Notes: generated from the letters alone by a model not told the origin. A DNA stretch of 34,828 nt from an uncultured Dokdonia sp. (GCA_913060645.1 CAJXSW010000021.1:1-34828), one strand, 5' to 3'; counted from the stretch's first letter, positions 1 through 8,822 are shown. Made by a program: numbers and translations.

Positions 1-47
1 CTACACTATCCTCTTCGTCGGCAGCGTCAGATGTGTATAAGAGACAG
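1..47 (+). other. Nextera sequencing adapter (artefact, not genomic)
   Basis: Bases 1-6 (CTACAC) match the end of the Illumina P5 oligo. Bases 7-14 (TATCCTCT) match an i5 index that I recall as N503/S503. Bases 15-28 (TCGTCGGCAGCGTC) are the Nextera read-1 tail, and bases 29-47 (AGATGTGTATAAGAGACAG) are the 19-bp Tn5 mosaic end. Genomic sequence therefore begins at about base 48. The adapter puts a TAA at 38-40 in the frame of the following kinase gene, so gene callers will pick a false start there. Confidence 0.97.
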
Positions 48-49
48 TT

Positions 50-1441
50 ATTACAGAGAATGCAGAATCACTGTATGGTCTCACACTAGAATATCTTCAA
101 GATAATGCGCATGTAGTTTCCGATTTAATATATATAGATGATAGAAAATTGGTTCTAGATGCTATTTATGAATCTATGAAAACCTTTAATCCTTGGATTC
201 AGCAATTTAGATTTCTTTTGCCATCAGGGGCTCACGGATGGGTAAATATACATGCCACACCAGAAAAGCTTTCTGAGAATGTAGTAAGCTGGCATGGTTA
301 TGCCACAGATATTACTGAGATGAAAAATACTCAGTTAGAATTGCTTAGAGTTAAGGATCGATTTGAGTTTGCTCTCGAAGGATCAGAAATAGGAGTTTGG
401 GATTGGGATATTGAAAATGACGAAGTTTATTACTCAGACAAGTCATTAGAATTTTTAGAGATTCCTAGAGATAGTATACTGCTAAGCGATAGTATATGGA
501 CAGATAAAGTACATCCAGATGATAAGCAAATGTATTTTGATGATATGAATGCATACTTTGAGGGACGTACTAAATACTATTCAGGGCAACATCGTATTTT
601 TTCTTCAAGCGGGACATATAAGTGGATTCAAGATAAGGGCAAGGCTGTAGAGTGGGATGAAAAAGGAAAGCCATCGCGCATGATAGGAACTCATGTCGAC
701 ATTACAGCGATGAAGGAGTTTGAAGAAGACATTCTTAGCAAGAATAAACTTATAGAAAGTCATAATGGACGCCTTAAAAACTTTGCTCTCATCGTATCAC
801 ATAACCTAAGAACACATGCAGGAAATCTCAAAAGTATTCTACGGCTCATAGATGATGCCGAGAGTCCAGAGGAGAAGAAAGAGTTAGCTCCTTACCTCAA
901 TGATATCTCAGACGGTTTAAGTGGTACAATAAATAATCTTAATGATATAGCTTCTTCAAATAGAAGCTTATCTGATACTCCAAAGCTTATTCTCTTGAGA
1001 GAATATATAGATAAAACAATCAATACACTTCAAGCTCAAATAACTGAGAAGGATGTTATTGTATTATGCGATATTCCTAATGATATCCAGATTACTTATA
1101 ATGCTGCATACTTAGAAAGTATTTTGTTTAATCTAATATCAAATGCAGTTAAGTATAGCGATAATAACAGGCAGTCTATCGTAAAAATTAATGCGGAGAT
1201 GATATCCATAAATGACTTGTTATTATCTGTAGAGGATAATGGGTTGGGCCTTGATCTCAATACAAATGGAGGTAAGCTATTTGGACTTTATAAAACATTT
1301 CACCGCAATGAAGACGCAAAAGGTTTAGGCTTATTTATGACTAAAAATCAAATAGAAGACATGGGTGATGAGATAAGTGTTTCTAGCGTAAAAGGCGAGG
1401 GGTCTATCTTTAGCGTACTTTTTAAAAATAAATTACCGTAG
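50..1441 (+). CDS. PAS-PAS sensor histidine kinase, 5' truncated by contig end
   Basis: The frame is open from the first genomic codon (50-52), so the true start lies off the contig. A TTG at 149 is only an internal codon. The residues before it (ITENAESLYGLTLEYLQDNA and on) read as the end of a first PAS domain, which closes at HGYATDITEMK. A second PAS follows at about residues 70-190 (numbered from codon 149), closing at GTHVDITAMKEF. The HisKA H-box is VSHNLRTHAGNL with the phospho-acceptor at His218. The usual proline after HxLRT is His here, a variant I recall from flavobacterial kinases. The ATPase domain shows an N-box (LFNLISNAVKYS), a G1 box (VEDNGLGLD) and a G2 box (GLGLFMTK). No receiver or DNA-binding domain follows. 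The ligand and the partner regulator are unknown. No membrane segment is visible in the remaining part. Confidence 0.9.
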   Translation: MTENAESLYGLTLEYLQDNAHVVSDLIYIDDRKLVLDAIYESMKTFNPWIQQFRFLLPSGAHGWVNIHATPEKLSENVVSWHGYATDITEMKNTQLELLRVKDRFEFALEGSEIGVWDWDIENDEVYYSDKSLEFLEIPRDSILLSDSIWTDKVHPDDKQMYFDDMNAYFEGRTKYYSGQHRIFSSSGTYKWIQDKGKAVEWDEKGKPSRMIGTHVDITAMKEFEEDILSKNKLIESHNGRLKNFALIVSHNLRTHAGNLKSILRLIDDAESPEEKKELAPYLNDISDGLSGTINNLNDIASSNRSLSDTPKLILLREYIDKTINTLQAQITEKDVIVLCDIPNDIQITYNAAYLESILFNLISNAVKYSDNNRQSIVKINAEMISINDLLLSVEDNGLGLDLNTNGGKLFGLYKTFHRNEDAKGLGLFMTKNQIEDMGDEISVSSVKGEGSIFSVLFKNKLP

Positions 1442-1512
1442 GTTATTATATGAGGTGTTCTCCGTACTTTGTGGTTATCATATAGATAATCATAATATAT
1501 TGAGTGCAATAG

Positions 1513-2736
1513 ATGAATAATAAATTCAAATTATCAGGTCCTGGTGTACTAGTAGCTGCCGCCTTTATAGGTCCGGGAACAGTCACTGTATGTACAATTA
1601 CAGGAGCTGCCTATGGATTTACACTACTATGGGCTATGGTTTTATCTATAATAGCTACCATAGTGTTGCAAGAAATGGCAGCTCGCATAGGTCTTGTATC
1701 TGGTAAAGGATTAGCCGGCGTTATAAGAGATTCATTATCAAATAAAATTACACAAACTTTTGCCGTTATCTTAATGCTTAGCGCTATAGCGATAGGCAAT
1801 GCAGCATATGAGGCAGGTAATATAAGTGGAGGCGTTCTAGGTATAGAAGCACTCGGTTTTTCGAGCTCATTAAGCGTGGGTACTTTGAATATTAATAGTT
1901 GGTCTTTAGTGCTAGGAATCCTTGCTAGCATCATCCTATTTATTGGAAATTATAAAGTGCTAGAGCGCATACTGGTCACACTTGTTATTATCATGAGTAT
2001 AGCTTTTGTAACGACGGCATTTGTGACAAAGCCAGATATACTAGCTATTTTAAGAGGTAGTTTTATTCCATCTTTTCCAGATGGTAGCTTACTCACCATA
2101 GTTGCACTGGTAGGTACTACAGTAGTTCCTTATAATTTATTTTTACATGCATCATTAGTTAGTGAGAAGTGGCGTAATGAATCAGATTTACCAGCTGCAC
2201 GTCGTGACACAATTGTTGCAGTGATTTTAGGAGGTTTGGTTAGCATGGCAATCATCATTTGTTCAGCAGCCATACAAGGAAGCGAGATAAAAAATGCAGC
2301 CGACCTTGCTCAAAGCCTAGAGCCTCTATTCGGAGATTATGCTAGGTATTTTATTGGGTTAGGATTAGGAGCAGCCGGCTTAACCTCTGCTATTACAGCA
2401 CCTCTTGCAGCGGCGTATGTTGTGCAAGGTTGTTTAGGGTGGAAACGAGATCTTAAATCAGCTAAGTTTAGAGCAATCTGGCTTACAATTCTTATACTAG
2501 GCATTGTTTTTTCATCTATAGGGTACAGCCCTGTAGAGATTATTCAGTTTGCACAAGTAGCAAATGGTGTGTTATTACCTATAATTGCTGGTTACTTAAT
2601 CTGGATAGTAAATAAACGGGATGTACTAGGTAATTATGTAAACTCATCACTTCAAAATGGAATTTCAATCGTTATTTGGTTAGTTGTTTTTGTGCTAGGT
2701 GCGCGCACTATCTTAAAAGTATTTGGACTATTATGA
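1513..2736 (+). CDS. NRAMP-fold transporter lacking metal ligands; probable 5-oxoproline-linked importer
   Basis: This is a 407-residue integral membrane protein with about 11 hydrophobic segments and clear NRAMP (SLC11) fold signatures. The helix-1 start is GPGVLVAAAFIGPGT, and the helix-6 segment is LVGTTVVPYNLFLHASL. The canonical helix-1 motif DPGN is GPGT here (residues 20-23), and the helix-6 motif MPH is VPY (205-207). The Asp, Asn and Met that bind Mn/Fe in true NRAMPs are therefore absent. The gene is first in an operon, and its stop overlaps the pxpA start in an ATGA. Bacillus ycsG is a comparable NRAMP-like gene beside ycsF (pxpA), and transport of 5-oxoproline has been suggested for such neighbours. 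That role is inference here; ordinary MntH activity is unlikely. The ATG at 1513 sits directly before the first helix. Confidence 0.88.
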   Translation: MNNKFKLSGPGVLVAAAFIGPGTVTVCTITGAAYGFTLLWAMVLSIIATIVLQEMAARIGLVSGKGLAGVIRDSLSNKITQTFAVILMLSAIAIGNAAYEAGNISGGVLGIEALGFSSSLSVGTLNINSWSLVLGILASIILFIGNYKVLERILVTLVIIMSIAFVTTAFVTKPDILAILRGSFIPSFPDGSLLTIVALVGTTVVPYNLFLHASLVSEKWRNESDLPAARRDTIVAVILGGLVSMAIIICSAAIQGSEIKNAADLAQSLEPLFGDYARYFIGLGLGAAGLTSAITAPLAAAYVVQGCLGWKRDLKSAKFRAIWLTILILGIVFSSIGYSPVEIIQFAQVANGVLLPIIAGYLIWIVNKRDVLGNYVNSSLQNGISIVIWLVVFVLGARTILKVFGLL

Positions 2737-3464
2737 TGCATATAGATCTCAATAGCGATGTAGGTGAAGGTGTAGGGAACGAGGCTCAGTTAATACCGTA
2801 TTTGAGCTCTTGTAACATCGCTTGCGGTGGTCATGCGGGAGATACAGCAACGATGTTGGAAGTTCTCGCTTTCGCGAAAATATCTAATGTGAAAATTGGT
2901 GCTCATCCCAGTTACCCGGATCGCAAGAATTTTGGTCGTGAGGCAATGACTATTTCTCATGAACTTTTAAAAGAGTCAATAACTTCTCAAATTAAACTTC
3001 TTATTAGTTTAGCAGCAAAAAGTGGACAACACGTACATCACGTAAAACCACATGGTGCGTTATATAACGAAGCTGCCAAAAATGAAGAAATAGCTCATCT
3101 CATTATAGATACCATACTTGAAATAGATGACCGTCTTGTGCTCTACGTACCTCATAATTCCGTAATCGCATCGCTAGCTGTTTCAAAACTAGCTATAAGC
3201 ATAGAAGGTTTTGCAGATAGAAATTATAATGATGATTACTCACTAGTATCTCGTAGTTCACCAGATGCAGTTTTGACATCTCATAATGCAGTCTTACCTC
3301 ACGTATTACGCATGGTAAAAAAGCGCCAACTAAAAACAATCAACAATCTTACACTTCCTTTTGACGTAGATACACTTTGCGTCCACGGCGATACAGAAAA
3401 TGCATTACAGATTGTAAAAGAAATTCACAAAGCATTTGCTCAAGAGAATATTTTAATAAAATGA
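2733..3464 (+). CDS. pxpA: 5-oxoprolinase subunit A (LamB/YcsF family)
   Basis: PxpA, with PxpB and PxpC, hydrolyses 5-oxoproline (pyroglutamate) to glutamate using ATP. It is a cytoplasmic enzyme that scavenges a damage product of glutamine and glutathione. The LamB/YcsF motifs are present: DLNSDVGEG at the N-terminus (Ser where Cys is common), NIACGGHAGD, GAHPSYPDR, VKPHGALYN, EGFADRNY and CVHGDT. From the ATG at 2733 the protein is 243 residues, close to the E. coli length. The ATGA overlap with the transporter stop (2734-2736) supports this start, and 2736 is an alternative ATG. A longer frame from 2676 runs through the transporter gene and has no family similarity at its front. A repeat-palindrome copy encodes AFAK at about residues 46-49. 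Confidence 0.95.
   Translation: MMHIDLNSDVGEGVGNEAQLIPYLSSCNIACGGHAGDTATMLEVLAFAKISNVKIGAHPSYPDRKNFGREAMTISHELLKESITSQIKLLISLAAKSGQHVHHVKPHGALYNEAAKNEEIAHLIIDTILEIDDRLVLYVPHNSVIASLAVSKLAISIEGFADRNYNDDYSLVSRSSPDAVLTSHNAVLPHVLRMVKKRQLKTINNLTLPFDVDTLCVHGDTENALQIVKEIHKAFAQENILIK
2866..2880. repeat. Partial copy of TTTCGCGAAA palindrome inside pxpA
   Basis: TCGCTTTCGCGAAAA matches the left arm and centre of the consensus TACGCTTTCGCGAAAGCGTA, but the right arm is lost after GAAA. It is read in frame as Ala-Phe-Ala-Lys. Confidence 0.6.
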
Positions 3465-4156
3465 TGTGCCAGTATGATTTTCATATTTGTAGGTTAGGAG
3501 ACTATTCATTGTTAATTCAAATAGATAGTACTCCATCTAAGGATCTTTTGAATTGGTTGCTCATTAAAAAAGGTGATTTGTCAAAACTTTTCAATGCTGA
3601 GGTAGTACATACATATAATGAGTTGCTTCTTAAAGATTGTATTTCTATAACTACAAACATAGATTCTTTAATTAATCAAGTCTCAGCTTTACTCAATGTT
3701 CGAGTATCTAATAATGATTGTAATGGCGTCGTACACCAGATTCCTGTTTGCTATAGCAGTCTCTATACTCCAGATTTAGAAGAATATGCATTGCAAGTAA
3801 AACGCACAATACCTGAAATTATAAAAATACATACAAATAGAGAGTATCCTATCTACTTTTTAGGATTTCTTCCGGGTTTCCCATATTTAGAAAATCTTGA
3901 TGCTCGATTACATCTTGATAGAAAATCTGTTCCATCACGTTCAATAGCAAGGGGAAGTGTTGCCATTGGAGGAACACAAACTGGTATTTATCCTCAAGAT
4001 AGTCCTGGTGGCTGGCATGTAATAGGGAGAACTCCTATTTCGCTATTTGACGCAACAAAAGCAAAGCCTAGTCTATTTAATGCAGGCGATACAATTACAT
4101 TTTATGCCATAAACGAGCGTGAGTATGAGAAGATAGCAATGTCTAATAATTTATGA
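3461..4156 (+). CDS. pxpB: 5-oxoprolinase subunit B (KipI family)
   Basis: PxpB/KipI-family subunit of the ATP-dependent 5-oxoprolinase, 231 residues from the ATG at 3461. That start overlaps the pxpA stop as ATGA. A second ATG at 3464 would shorten it by one residue. The longer frame from 3377 is only overlap with pxpA. Family signatures are GFLPGFPYLENLD and, further on, RGSVAIGGTQTGIYPQDSPG followed by GWHVIGRTP. The N-terminal half (about residues 1-85) is the less conserved alpha/beta domain, and the C-terminal half is the cyclophilin-like barrel. The Bacillus KipI role as a sporulation-kinase inhibitor should not be carried over; context here is metabolic. Confidence 0.94.
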   Translation: MMCQYDFHICRLGDYSLLIQIDSTPSKDLLNWLLIKKGDLSKLFNAEVVHTYNELLLKDCISITTNIDSLINQVSALLNVRVSNNDCNGVVHQIPVCYSSLYTPDLEEYALQVKRTIPEIIKIHTNREYPIYFLGFLPGFPYLENLDARLHLDRKSVPSRSIARGSVAIGGTQTGIYPQDSPGGWHVIGRTPISLFDATKAKPSLFNAGDTITFYAINEREYEKIAMSNNL

Positions 4157-5016
4157 AACCTTCTATTTCCATACTGCACCCAGGATTTTATACAACTGTC
4201 CAAGATAATGGAAGAGAAGGTTACGCACTTCTAGGAGTTCCACAAAGTGGTGCTATGGATAAACATGCTTTTATGATTGCAAATGCTATTCTCAATAATA
4301 CACCTGGTGCAGCAATGCTAGAGTGTACTTTATTGGGACCTACTATAGTATTCAATCATGATATCAACTTTGTAATTACTGGTAGCAATGCAGGAGCTAC
4401 GCTAGATGGGGCTCAGGTAATGGAAGGCGTTCCTGTTTTGGCGAAAGCCAAACAAGTATTAAAAATGTCTAAAATAAGCGGAGGATCTAGAAGCTATCTC
4501 GCATTTGCAGGAGGACTATATTCTCAAAATATACTAGGTAGTAAAAGCTGGTATTATCCACTCACACCACAAGGAAAGCTCAGCGTAGGGATGGAGCTAC
4601 CTTTAGGTATCTCGAGATATGGTGCGTCAAAAAATGCACATCTCAAGATGCAATCACAATCTGGGGTAATAAATTCATCTATGGCTACTATTAAAGTGTA
4701 TAGGGGTCCTGAGTTTTCAAAACTCACTTATAACCAGCAACAACAATTAAGTAATCATGTATTTACGGTTTCAAATCTATGGAACAGGATGGCAATACAA
4801 CTTGTTGAGATATTACCAAACGCTCTAAAAAGTATATATACAAGTCCCGTTATACCAGGAACAGTGCAGCTCACACCTTCTGGAAAATTAATTATTTTAA
4901 TGAATGACTGTCAGACTACAGGAGGTTATCCTCGAGTGTTACAAGTAGTAGACAGTGATCTTAATAAACTGGCGCAAATGCAACAGGGTAGTCAGTTTTT
5001 ATTGTGTGTTACTTGA
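4153..5016 (+). CDS. pxpC: 5-oxoprolinase subunit C (KipA / biotin-dependent carboxyltransferase-like)
   Basis: The third 5-oxoprolinase subunit, 287 residues. KipA-family motifs are TTVQDNGREGYALLGVPQSG, AMDKHAFMIANAILNN, LECTLLGPTIVF, ITGSNAGATLDG, and near the C-terminus TPSGKLIILMNDCQTTGGYP. The start overlaps the pxpB stop as ATGA, so all three joins in this four-gene operon are 4-bp overlaps, which suggests translational coupling and fixed stoichiometry. Its last 18 bp overlap the convergent gene at 4999-5304, so no separate terminator can lie between them. Confidence 0.95.
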   Translation: MKPSISILHPGFYTTVQDNGREGYALLGVPQSGAMDKHAFMIANAILNNTPGAAMLECTLLGPTIVFNHDINFVITGSNAGATLDGAQVMEGVPVLAKAKQVLKMSKISGGSRSYLAFAGGLYSQNILGSKSWYYPLTPQGKLSVGMELPLGISRYGASKNAHLKMQSQSGVINSSMATIKVYRGPEFSKLTYNQQQQLSNHVFTVSNLWNRMAIQLVEILPNALKSIYTSPVIPGTVQLTPSGKLIILMNDCQTTGGYPRVLQVVDSDLNKLAQMQQGSQFLLCVT

Positions 5017-5304
5017 TTTTCTATGCTCCATTACAATATCACTCAGTAATTGCACTACGTCTCCCGTTCCTAACATTTCGTCAAGCTTTAAAGCATCTTT
5101 TTTAATAGCGTCGTGCTTCATCATTGTTGTCCACAAGTTGTTGATATAATCTGCGTAGTCTTGATCCTCGTTCCAGTGAGTAAGTTCAAGACGACGACTA
5201 CGGGCATAGATTTTTTGTAAATTCAGTTTGCAAAAAATTAGGGTTGATTGCATAATAATTGGTCTGGCTTCTTTTAAACGTTCGGTTTTTGTTGGTCTTC
5301 CCAT
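4999..5304 (-). CDS. Small hypothetical protein (101 aa)
   Basis: I do not recognise a family. The predicted product is soluble, begins MGRPTKTERLKEARPIIM, and is basic in its first half (KIYARSRRLEL) and acidic in its second (KLDEMLGTGDVVQLLSDIV). It has no signal peptide or membrane segment. The 5' half carries arginine, lysine and proline codons typical of the neighbouring genes, and nothing else occupies the segment past 5016, which makes it likely to be real. The GRPTK start resembles short DNA-contacting arms, but that is too little to assign function. It converges on pxpC with an 18-bp overlap and lies 104 bp downstream of the aldehyde dehydrogenase gene on the same strand, so it could be co-transcribed with it. 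Confidence 0.65.
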   Translation of the reverse strand: MGRPTKTERLKEARPIIMQSTLIFCKLNLQKIYARSRRLELTHWNEDQDYADYINNLWTTMMKHDAIKKDALKLDEMLGTGDVVQLLSDIVMEHRKSSNTQ

Positions 5305-5408
5305 AAGAATATTATTGTGGGGGGAAAATTGAACATATGTAAATATACTAGGGAAGCGATTATTCTAGTAGGGGTAAATGCCCTTATTTCATTGTTATAG
5401 GTAAAATA

Positions 5409-6782
5409 CTACAACCAGTTCATAAACTTCTTGAGAACACCAATTTTCCCTTTGTAAGGAGCATAACGCATGGGTACATCTATCCATGTACCACGACTTA
5501 CAATTGCCTTTGCATGACTAAAGGTGTAAAAGGATTTCTTGCCATGATAGCTTCCTATTCCTGAGTGACCTACTCCTCCAAATGGTAACTTATCATTTAC
5601 AAAATGAACAAGCGTATCATTCATAGCACCTCCACCAAAAGAGAAGTTGTTATTAAACCATTTTTTAAAAGATCGCTTTTCGGAAAAAACGTAAGCGCTC
5701 AGTGGTTTTTCCATAGCATTTATAATTCTTGAGATGTCCTCTTTGTTTTCATAAGTGAGTACAGGAAGAATTGGACCAAAAATTTCATCCTGCATTGCTT
5801 TGTCCTTTACAGTAACATTATCAAGCACTGTAGGGGCAATGTAAAGTGCATCCCTATCAGTATTTCCACCTTTAAATATTGTGGTGTTTTCAAGCATGCT
5901 TGAAAGTCTATCAAAGTTTTTCTCACTAATGATTCTTGCAAAATCTGGAGATATTGCAGGATCTGCACCATAAGCATTTGTGATTTCCACATCTAGTGCG
6001 GTGAGCAACTTATCTTTTACAGAAGTATGCACGAGGATATAATCTGGAGCGATACACGTCTGTCCAGCATTTACAAATTTACCCCACACAATTCGCTTTG
6101 CTGCTAGTTGTATTTTCGCAGATTGATCAACGATGCAAGGGCTTTTTCCTCCCAGCTCAAGAGTTACCGGAGTGAGATGCTCCGCAGCTGCTTTATATAC
6201 TATTTTACCCACAGGGACACTTCCTGTAAAAAAGATATAATCCCATCGTTGTGCCAGTAATTCTTGCGCAACCTCCTTAGCTCCTTGTACAACTGCTACA
6301 TGGCTATTATCAAAAACTTCAGCAATGATCTTAGCTAATAGTTCTGATGTTTTAGGAGTGAGTTCGCTAGGTTTTAACACAATGGTATTACCAGCTGCTA
6401 TTGCGCCCACTATTGGTCCTACGGCAAGCTGGAAAGGATAATTCCACGGGGAGATTACGAGCGTAGTGCCATAAGGTTCATACATGATTTTATCACTGGA
6501 CGGGAAATTTAAAAGCGAGGAAGAAACTTTTTTTGGCATCTGCCATTTCCATATTTCTTTAATGGCCTTATTAAGTTCCATCATGACAATACTAATTTCT
6601 GTAGCCACACTTTCAAAAGCTGGTTTTTTAAAATCGGCAGTGAGGGCATTGATAATCTCTTGCTCGTGGTTTTTTATGCTTTCGCGAAAGCGTACCAAAC
6701 AATCTTTCCTAAAAGCAATACTCTTAGTTTGTCCGGTTGCAAAATAATTTCTTTGAGTCTCTAGTAGTTGAGGAATAGTCAC
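5409..6782 (-). CDS. Aldehyde dehydrogenase, class-3-like, NAD(P)-dependent
   Basis: Oxidises an aldehyde to the carboxylate with NAD(P). The 457-residue length and lack of an N-terminal extension fit the ALDH3-like group that acts on fatty or aromatic aldehydes. Visible active-site features are SPWNYP (Asn114), KPSELTPKTSELL, FFTGSVPVGK (185-194), general base Glu209 in LELGGKSPC and nucleophile Cys243 in NAGQTCIAPDY. EIFGPILPVL and PFGGVGHSGIG follow near the C-terminus. The start is GTG at 6782, and the next methionine is too far inside the domain. Residues 31-36 (RFRESI) are encoded by a repeat-palindrome copy. The gene is divergent from ilvD. The true substrate cannot be told from the sequence. 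Confidence 0.93.
   Translation of the reverse strand: MTIPQLLETQRNYFATGQTKSIAFRKDCLVRFRESIKNHEQEIINALTADFKKPAFESVATEISIVMMELNKAIKEIWKWQMPKKVSSSLLNFPSSDKIMYEPYGTTLVISPWNYPFQLAVGPIVGAIAAGNTIVLKPSELTPKTSELLAKIIAEVFDNSHVAVVQGAKEVAQELLAQRWDYIFFTGSVPVGKIVYKAAAEHLTPVTLELGGKSPCIVDQSAKIQLAAKRIVWGKFVNAGQTCIAPDYILVHTSVKDKLLTALDVEITNAYGADPAISPDFARIISEKNFDRLSSMLENTTIFKGGNTDRDALYIAPTVLDNVTVKDKAMQDEIFGPILPVLTYENKEDISRIINAMEKPLSAYVFSEKRSFKKWFNNNFSFGGGAMNDTLVHFVNDKLPFGGVGHSGIGSYHGKKSFYTFSHAKAIVSRGTWIDVPMRYAPYKGKIGVLKKFMNWL
6675..6694. repeat. TACGCTTTCGCGAAAGCGTA palindrome, copy inside aldehyde dehydrogenase
   Basis: 19 of 20 bases match the consensus, with a perfect 14-bp core at 6678-6691. Read on the minus strand it encodes Val-Arg-Phe-Arg-Glu-Ser, a different frame from the copies in pxpA, ilvH and ilvC. 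Confidence 0.85.
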
Positions 6783-7119
6783 GGCAGTGTGTTTTTACCA
6801 AAAATAGGGACTTATTAAGGGAGCCTTGGTGATTTTCTGAAAGATTTAATATAAAGTATTGCCTAAGGATATTGTTATTAACTCAAAAGGTGAAGAATTG
6901 AGCTCTTTTTAGTTTGTTAAGTGTGAATTGTATAACGCTGTTTCTCTATTAAATAAGGCGGTATATTCTTATAGAAGTATGTTTTTAATTCAATCAAGTA
7001 ATTGTTATTCAGTGTTTTAGATGTATATATGCTAAGTTGGTTATCGGCAGCTTTATTATTATAAACTCCCTAGTTGATATTAGAATAATAATTTTATCAA
7101 TTCCAAACACACTATACTT
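6783..7119. other. Divergent intergenic region upstream of ilvD and the aldehyde dehydrogenase gene
   Basis: 337 bp without a convincing gene. It must hold promoters for both divergent genes, but I cannot place either with confidence. I looked for a branched-chain attenuator and found no terminator hairpin and no Ile/Leu/Val-rich leader. The only short frame with an ATG (6979-7020, 13 codons) has one Leu, one Ile and one Val. The region is strongly AT-rich near ilvD. Confidence 0.6.
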
Positions 7120-8799
7120 TTGAAGGAACTCAATAAATACAGCAAAGCGGTCACTCAAGACCCTACGCAACCAGCAGCTCAGGCCATGCTTCATGCAATA
7201 GGCCTTACAGACGAAGATTTTAAAAAACCACTTGTAGGTATTGCTAGTACAGGTTACGAAGGTAATCCATGTAATATGCATTTAAATAAGCTAGCTGTCG
7301 ATATTAAAAAGGGTGTACAGACATCTGATTTAGTAGGTTTGATTTACAATACAATAGGTGTAAGTGATGGTATATCGATGGGAACTCCTGGTATGCGATA
7401 CTCTCTACCTTCTCGTGACATCATAGCCGATTCTATGGAAACGGTGGTGCAAGCAATGTCTTATGATGCATTAATAACGGTTGTAGGATGTGATAAAAAT
7501 ATGCCTGGAGCTTTAATGGCACAACTACGCTTAGATAGACCTTCCATACTTGTTTATGGAGGAACTATTGCACCTGGCTGTCATGAAGATAAGAAGCTAG
7601 ATGTGGTATCTGCTTTTGAAGCATGGGGAGAGAAAGTTGCAGGAACCATAAGCGAGAAAGAATTTAAGACAGTTGTAAAAAAGGCATGTCCAGGAGCAGG
7701 AGCATGTGGTGGTATGTACACCGCAAATACAATGGCTTCTGCTATAGAAGCCTTAGGAATGAGCTTGCCATATACTAGTTCAAACCCAGCAGTTTCTCCA
7801 AATAAAACAGCAGAGTGCGCTAGAGTAGGAGCTGCTTTGAGAAACTTGATAGAAAAAGATATTAAGCCCTCAGATATTGTGACGCGCAAGTCACTAGAAA
7901 ATGCAGTAAAGCTCGTGACCGTTTTAGGAGGCTCTACAAATGCGGTATTGCACTTTCTTGCAATCGCAAAAGCTGCGCAAATCGATTTTAAACTTGAAGA
8001 TTTTCAGAAGATAAGTGATACGACTCCATTTCTAGCAGACTTAAAACCTTCTGGGAAATACTTAATGGAAGACCTTCACAACGTAGGTGGTGTTCCTGGA
8101 GTGTTAAAATATATGCTCGATCAAGGGATGCTTCATGGAGACTGCATGACGGTAACAGGTAAAACTATTGCGGAAAACCTTGCTGAAGTTGACCATCTAC
8201 AAGCACATCAAGATGTAATCCATACGGTAGAAAACCCTATCAAGGCTACAGGGCACATTCGTATACTGTATGGAAATATAGCAAGTGAAGGTTCGGTTGC
8301 AAAGATCACTGGGAAGGAAGGGTTACATTTTCGCGGAAGCGCACGTGTATTTAATGGTGAGTATGAGGCAAACGCAGGAATAGGTGCAGGTAAGGTGAAG
8401 AAAGGAGATGTTGTAGTAATACGATATGAAGGGCCGCAAGGTGGTCCAGGAATGCCAGAAATGCTCAAGCCTACAGCAGCAATTATGGGCGCAGGACTTG
8501 GTAAAGACGTAGCACTTATTACAGATGGACGCTTTTCTGGAGGAACACATGGTTTTGTAGTAGGTCACATTACTCCCGAAGCACAAACCGGTGGTGGTAT
8601 TGCGCTCATACAAGATGGAGATATCATTGTCATTGATGCAGAAAATAACACCATAAATATGGAGATAAGCGAGAAAGAACTGGCAAGCCGTAAGGTAAAC
8701 TGGATTGCTCCGCCACTTAAAGTTCAAAGAGGATCGCTCTACAAATATGCGAGAATGGTGTCCTCTGCAAGTGAGGGCTGTGTTACAGATGAGTTTTAG
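7120..8799 (+). CDS. ilvD: Dihydroxy-acid dehydratase
   Basis: Dehydrates 2,3-dihydroxy-isovalerate and -methylvalerate to the 2-keto acids, the penultimate step of valine and isoleucine synthesis. It is a cytoplasmic Fe-S enzyme of 559 residues. Candidate cluster ligands are Cys51 (GNPCNMH), Cys124 (VGCDKNMPG, with the metal-binding lysine two residues on) and Cys196 ([15 protein letters not shown]). The C-terminal motifs [13 protein letters not shown] and [10 protein letters not shown] are intact. The start is a TTG at 7120; an in-frame TAG at 7081-7083 and no upstream ATG leave no better choice, and [20 protein letters not shown] is the family start. It is the first gene of the ilvDBHCA cluster. 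Confidence 0.97.
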   Translation: MKELNKYSKAVTQDPTQPAAQAMLHAIGLTDEDFKKPLVGIASTGYEGNPCNMHLNKLAVDIKKGVQTSDLVGLIYNTIGVSDGISMGTPGMRYSLPSRDIIADSMETVVQAMSYDALITVVGCDKNMPGALMAQLRLDRPSILVYGGTIAPGCHEDKKLDVVSAFEAWGEKVAGTISEKEFKTVVKKACPGAGACGGMYTANTMASAIEALGMSLPYTSSNPAVSPNKTAECARVGAALRNLIEKDIKPSDIVTRKSLENAVKLVTVLGGSTNAVLHFLAIAKAAQIDFKLEDFQKISDTTPFLADLKPSGKYLMEDLHNVGGVPGVLKYMLDQGMLHGDCMTVTGKTIAENLAEVDHLQAHQDVIHTVENPIKATGHIRILYGNIASEGSVAKITGKEGLHFRGSARVFNGEYEANAGIGAGKVKKGDVVVIRYEGPQGGPGMPEMLKPTAAIMGAGLGKDVALITDGRFSGGTHGFVVGHITPEAQTGGGIALIQDGDIIVIDAENNTINMEISEKELASRKVNWIAPPLKVQRGSLYKYARMVSSASEGCVTDEF

Positions 8800-8822
8800 A
8801 AAAGTGGAGTGACAAGGAGTTG

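Noticed and set aside
149-151. TTG as the start codon of the first kinase gene
   Set aside because: The frame is open upstream with PAS-like sequence to base 50; the stop that limits it lies in adapter sequence.
1475-1489. TTATC-ATATA-GATAA inverted repeat upstream of the transporter as an operator
   Set aside because: Five-base arms in AT-rich DNA are expected by chance and nothing else supports a site.
6799-6806. TATTTTTG on the minus strand as a Bacteroidota -7 element for the aldehyde dehydrogenase
   Set aside because: No TTG at the matching upstream distance, and the sequence is low complexity.
6979-7020. 13-codon frame as a branched-chain leader peptide
   Set aside because: Only one each of Leu, Ile and Val codons, and no following terminator hairpin.
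7115-7122. TACTTTTG as a TAnnTTTG promoter element for ilvD
   Set aside because: It overlaps the only plausible ilvD start codon, so transcription would begin inside the gene.
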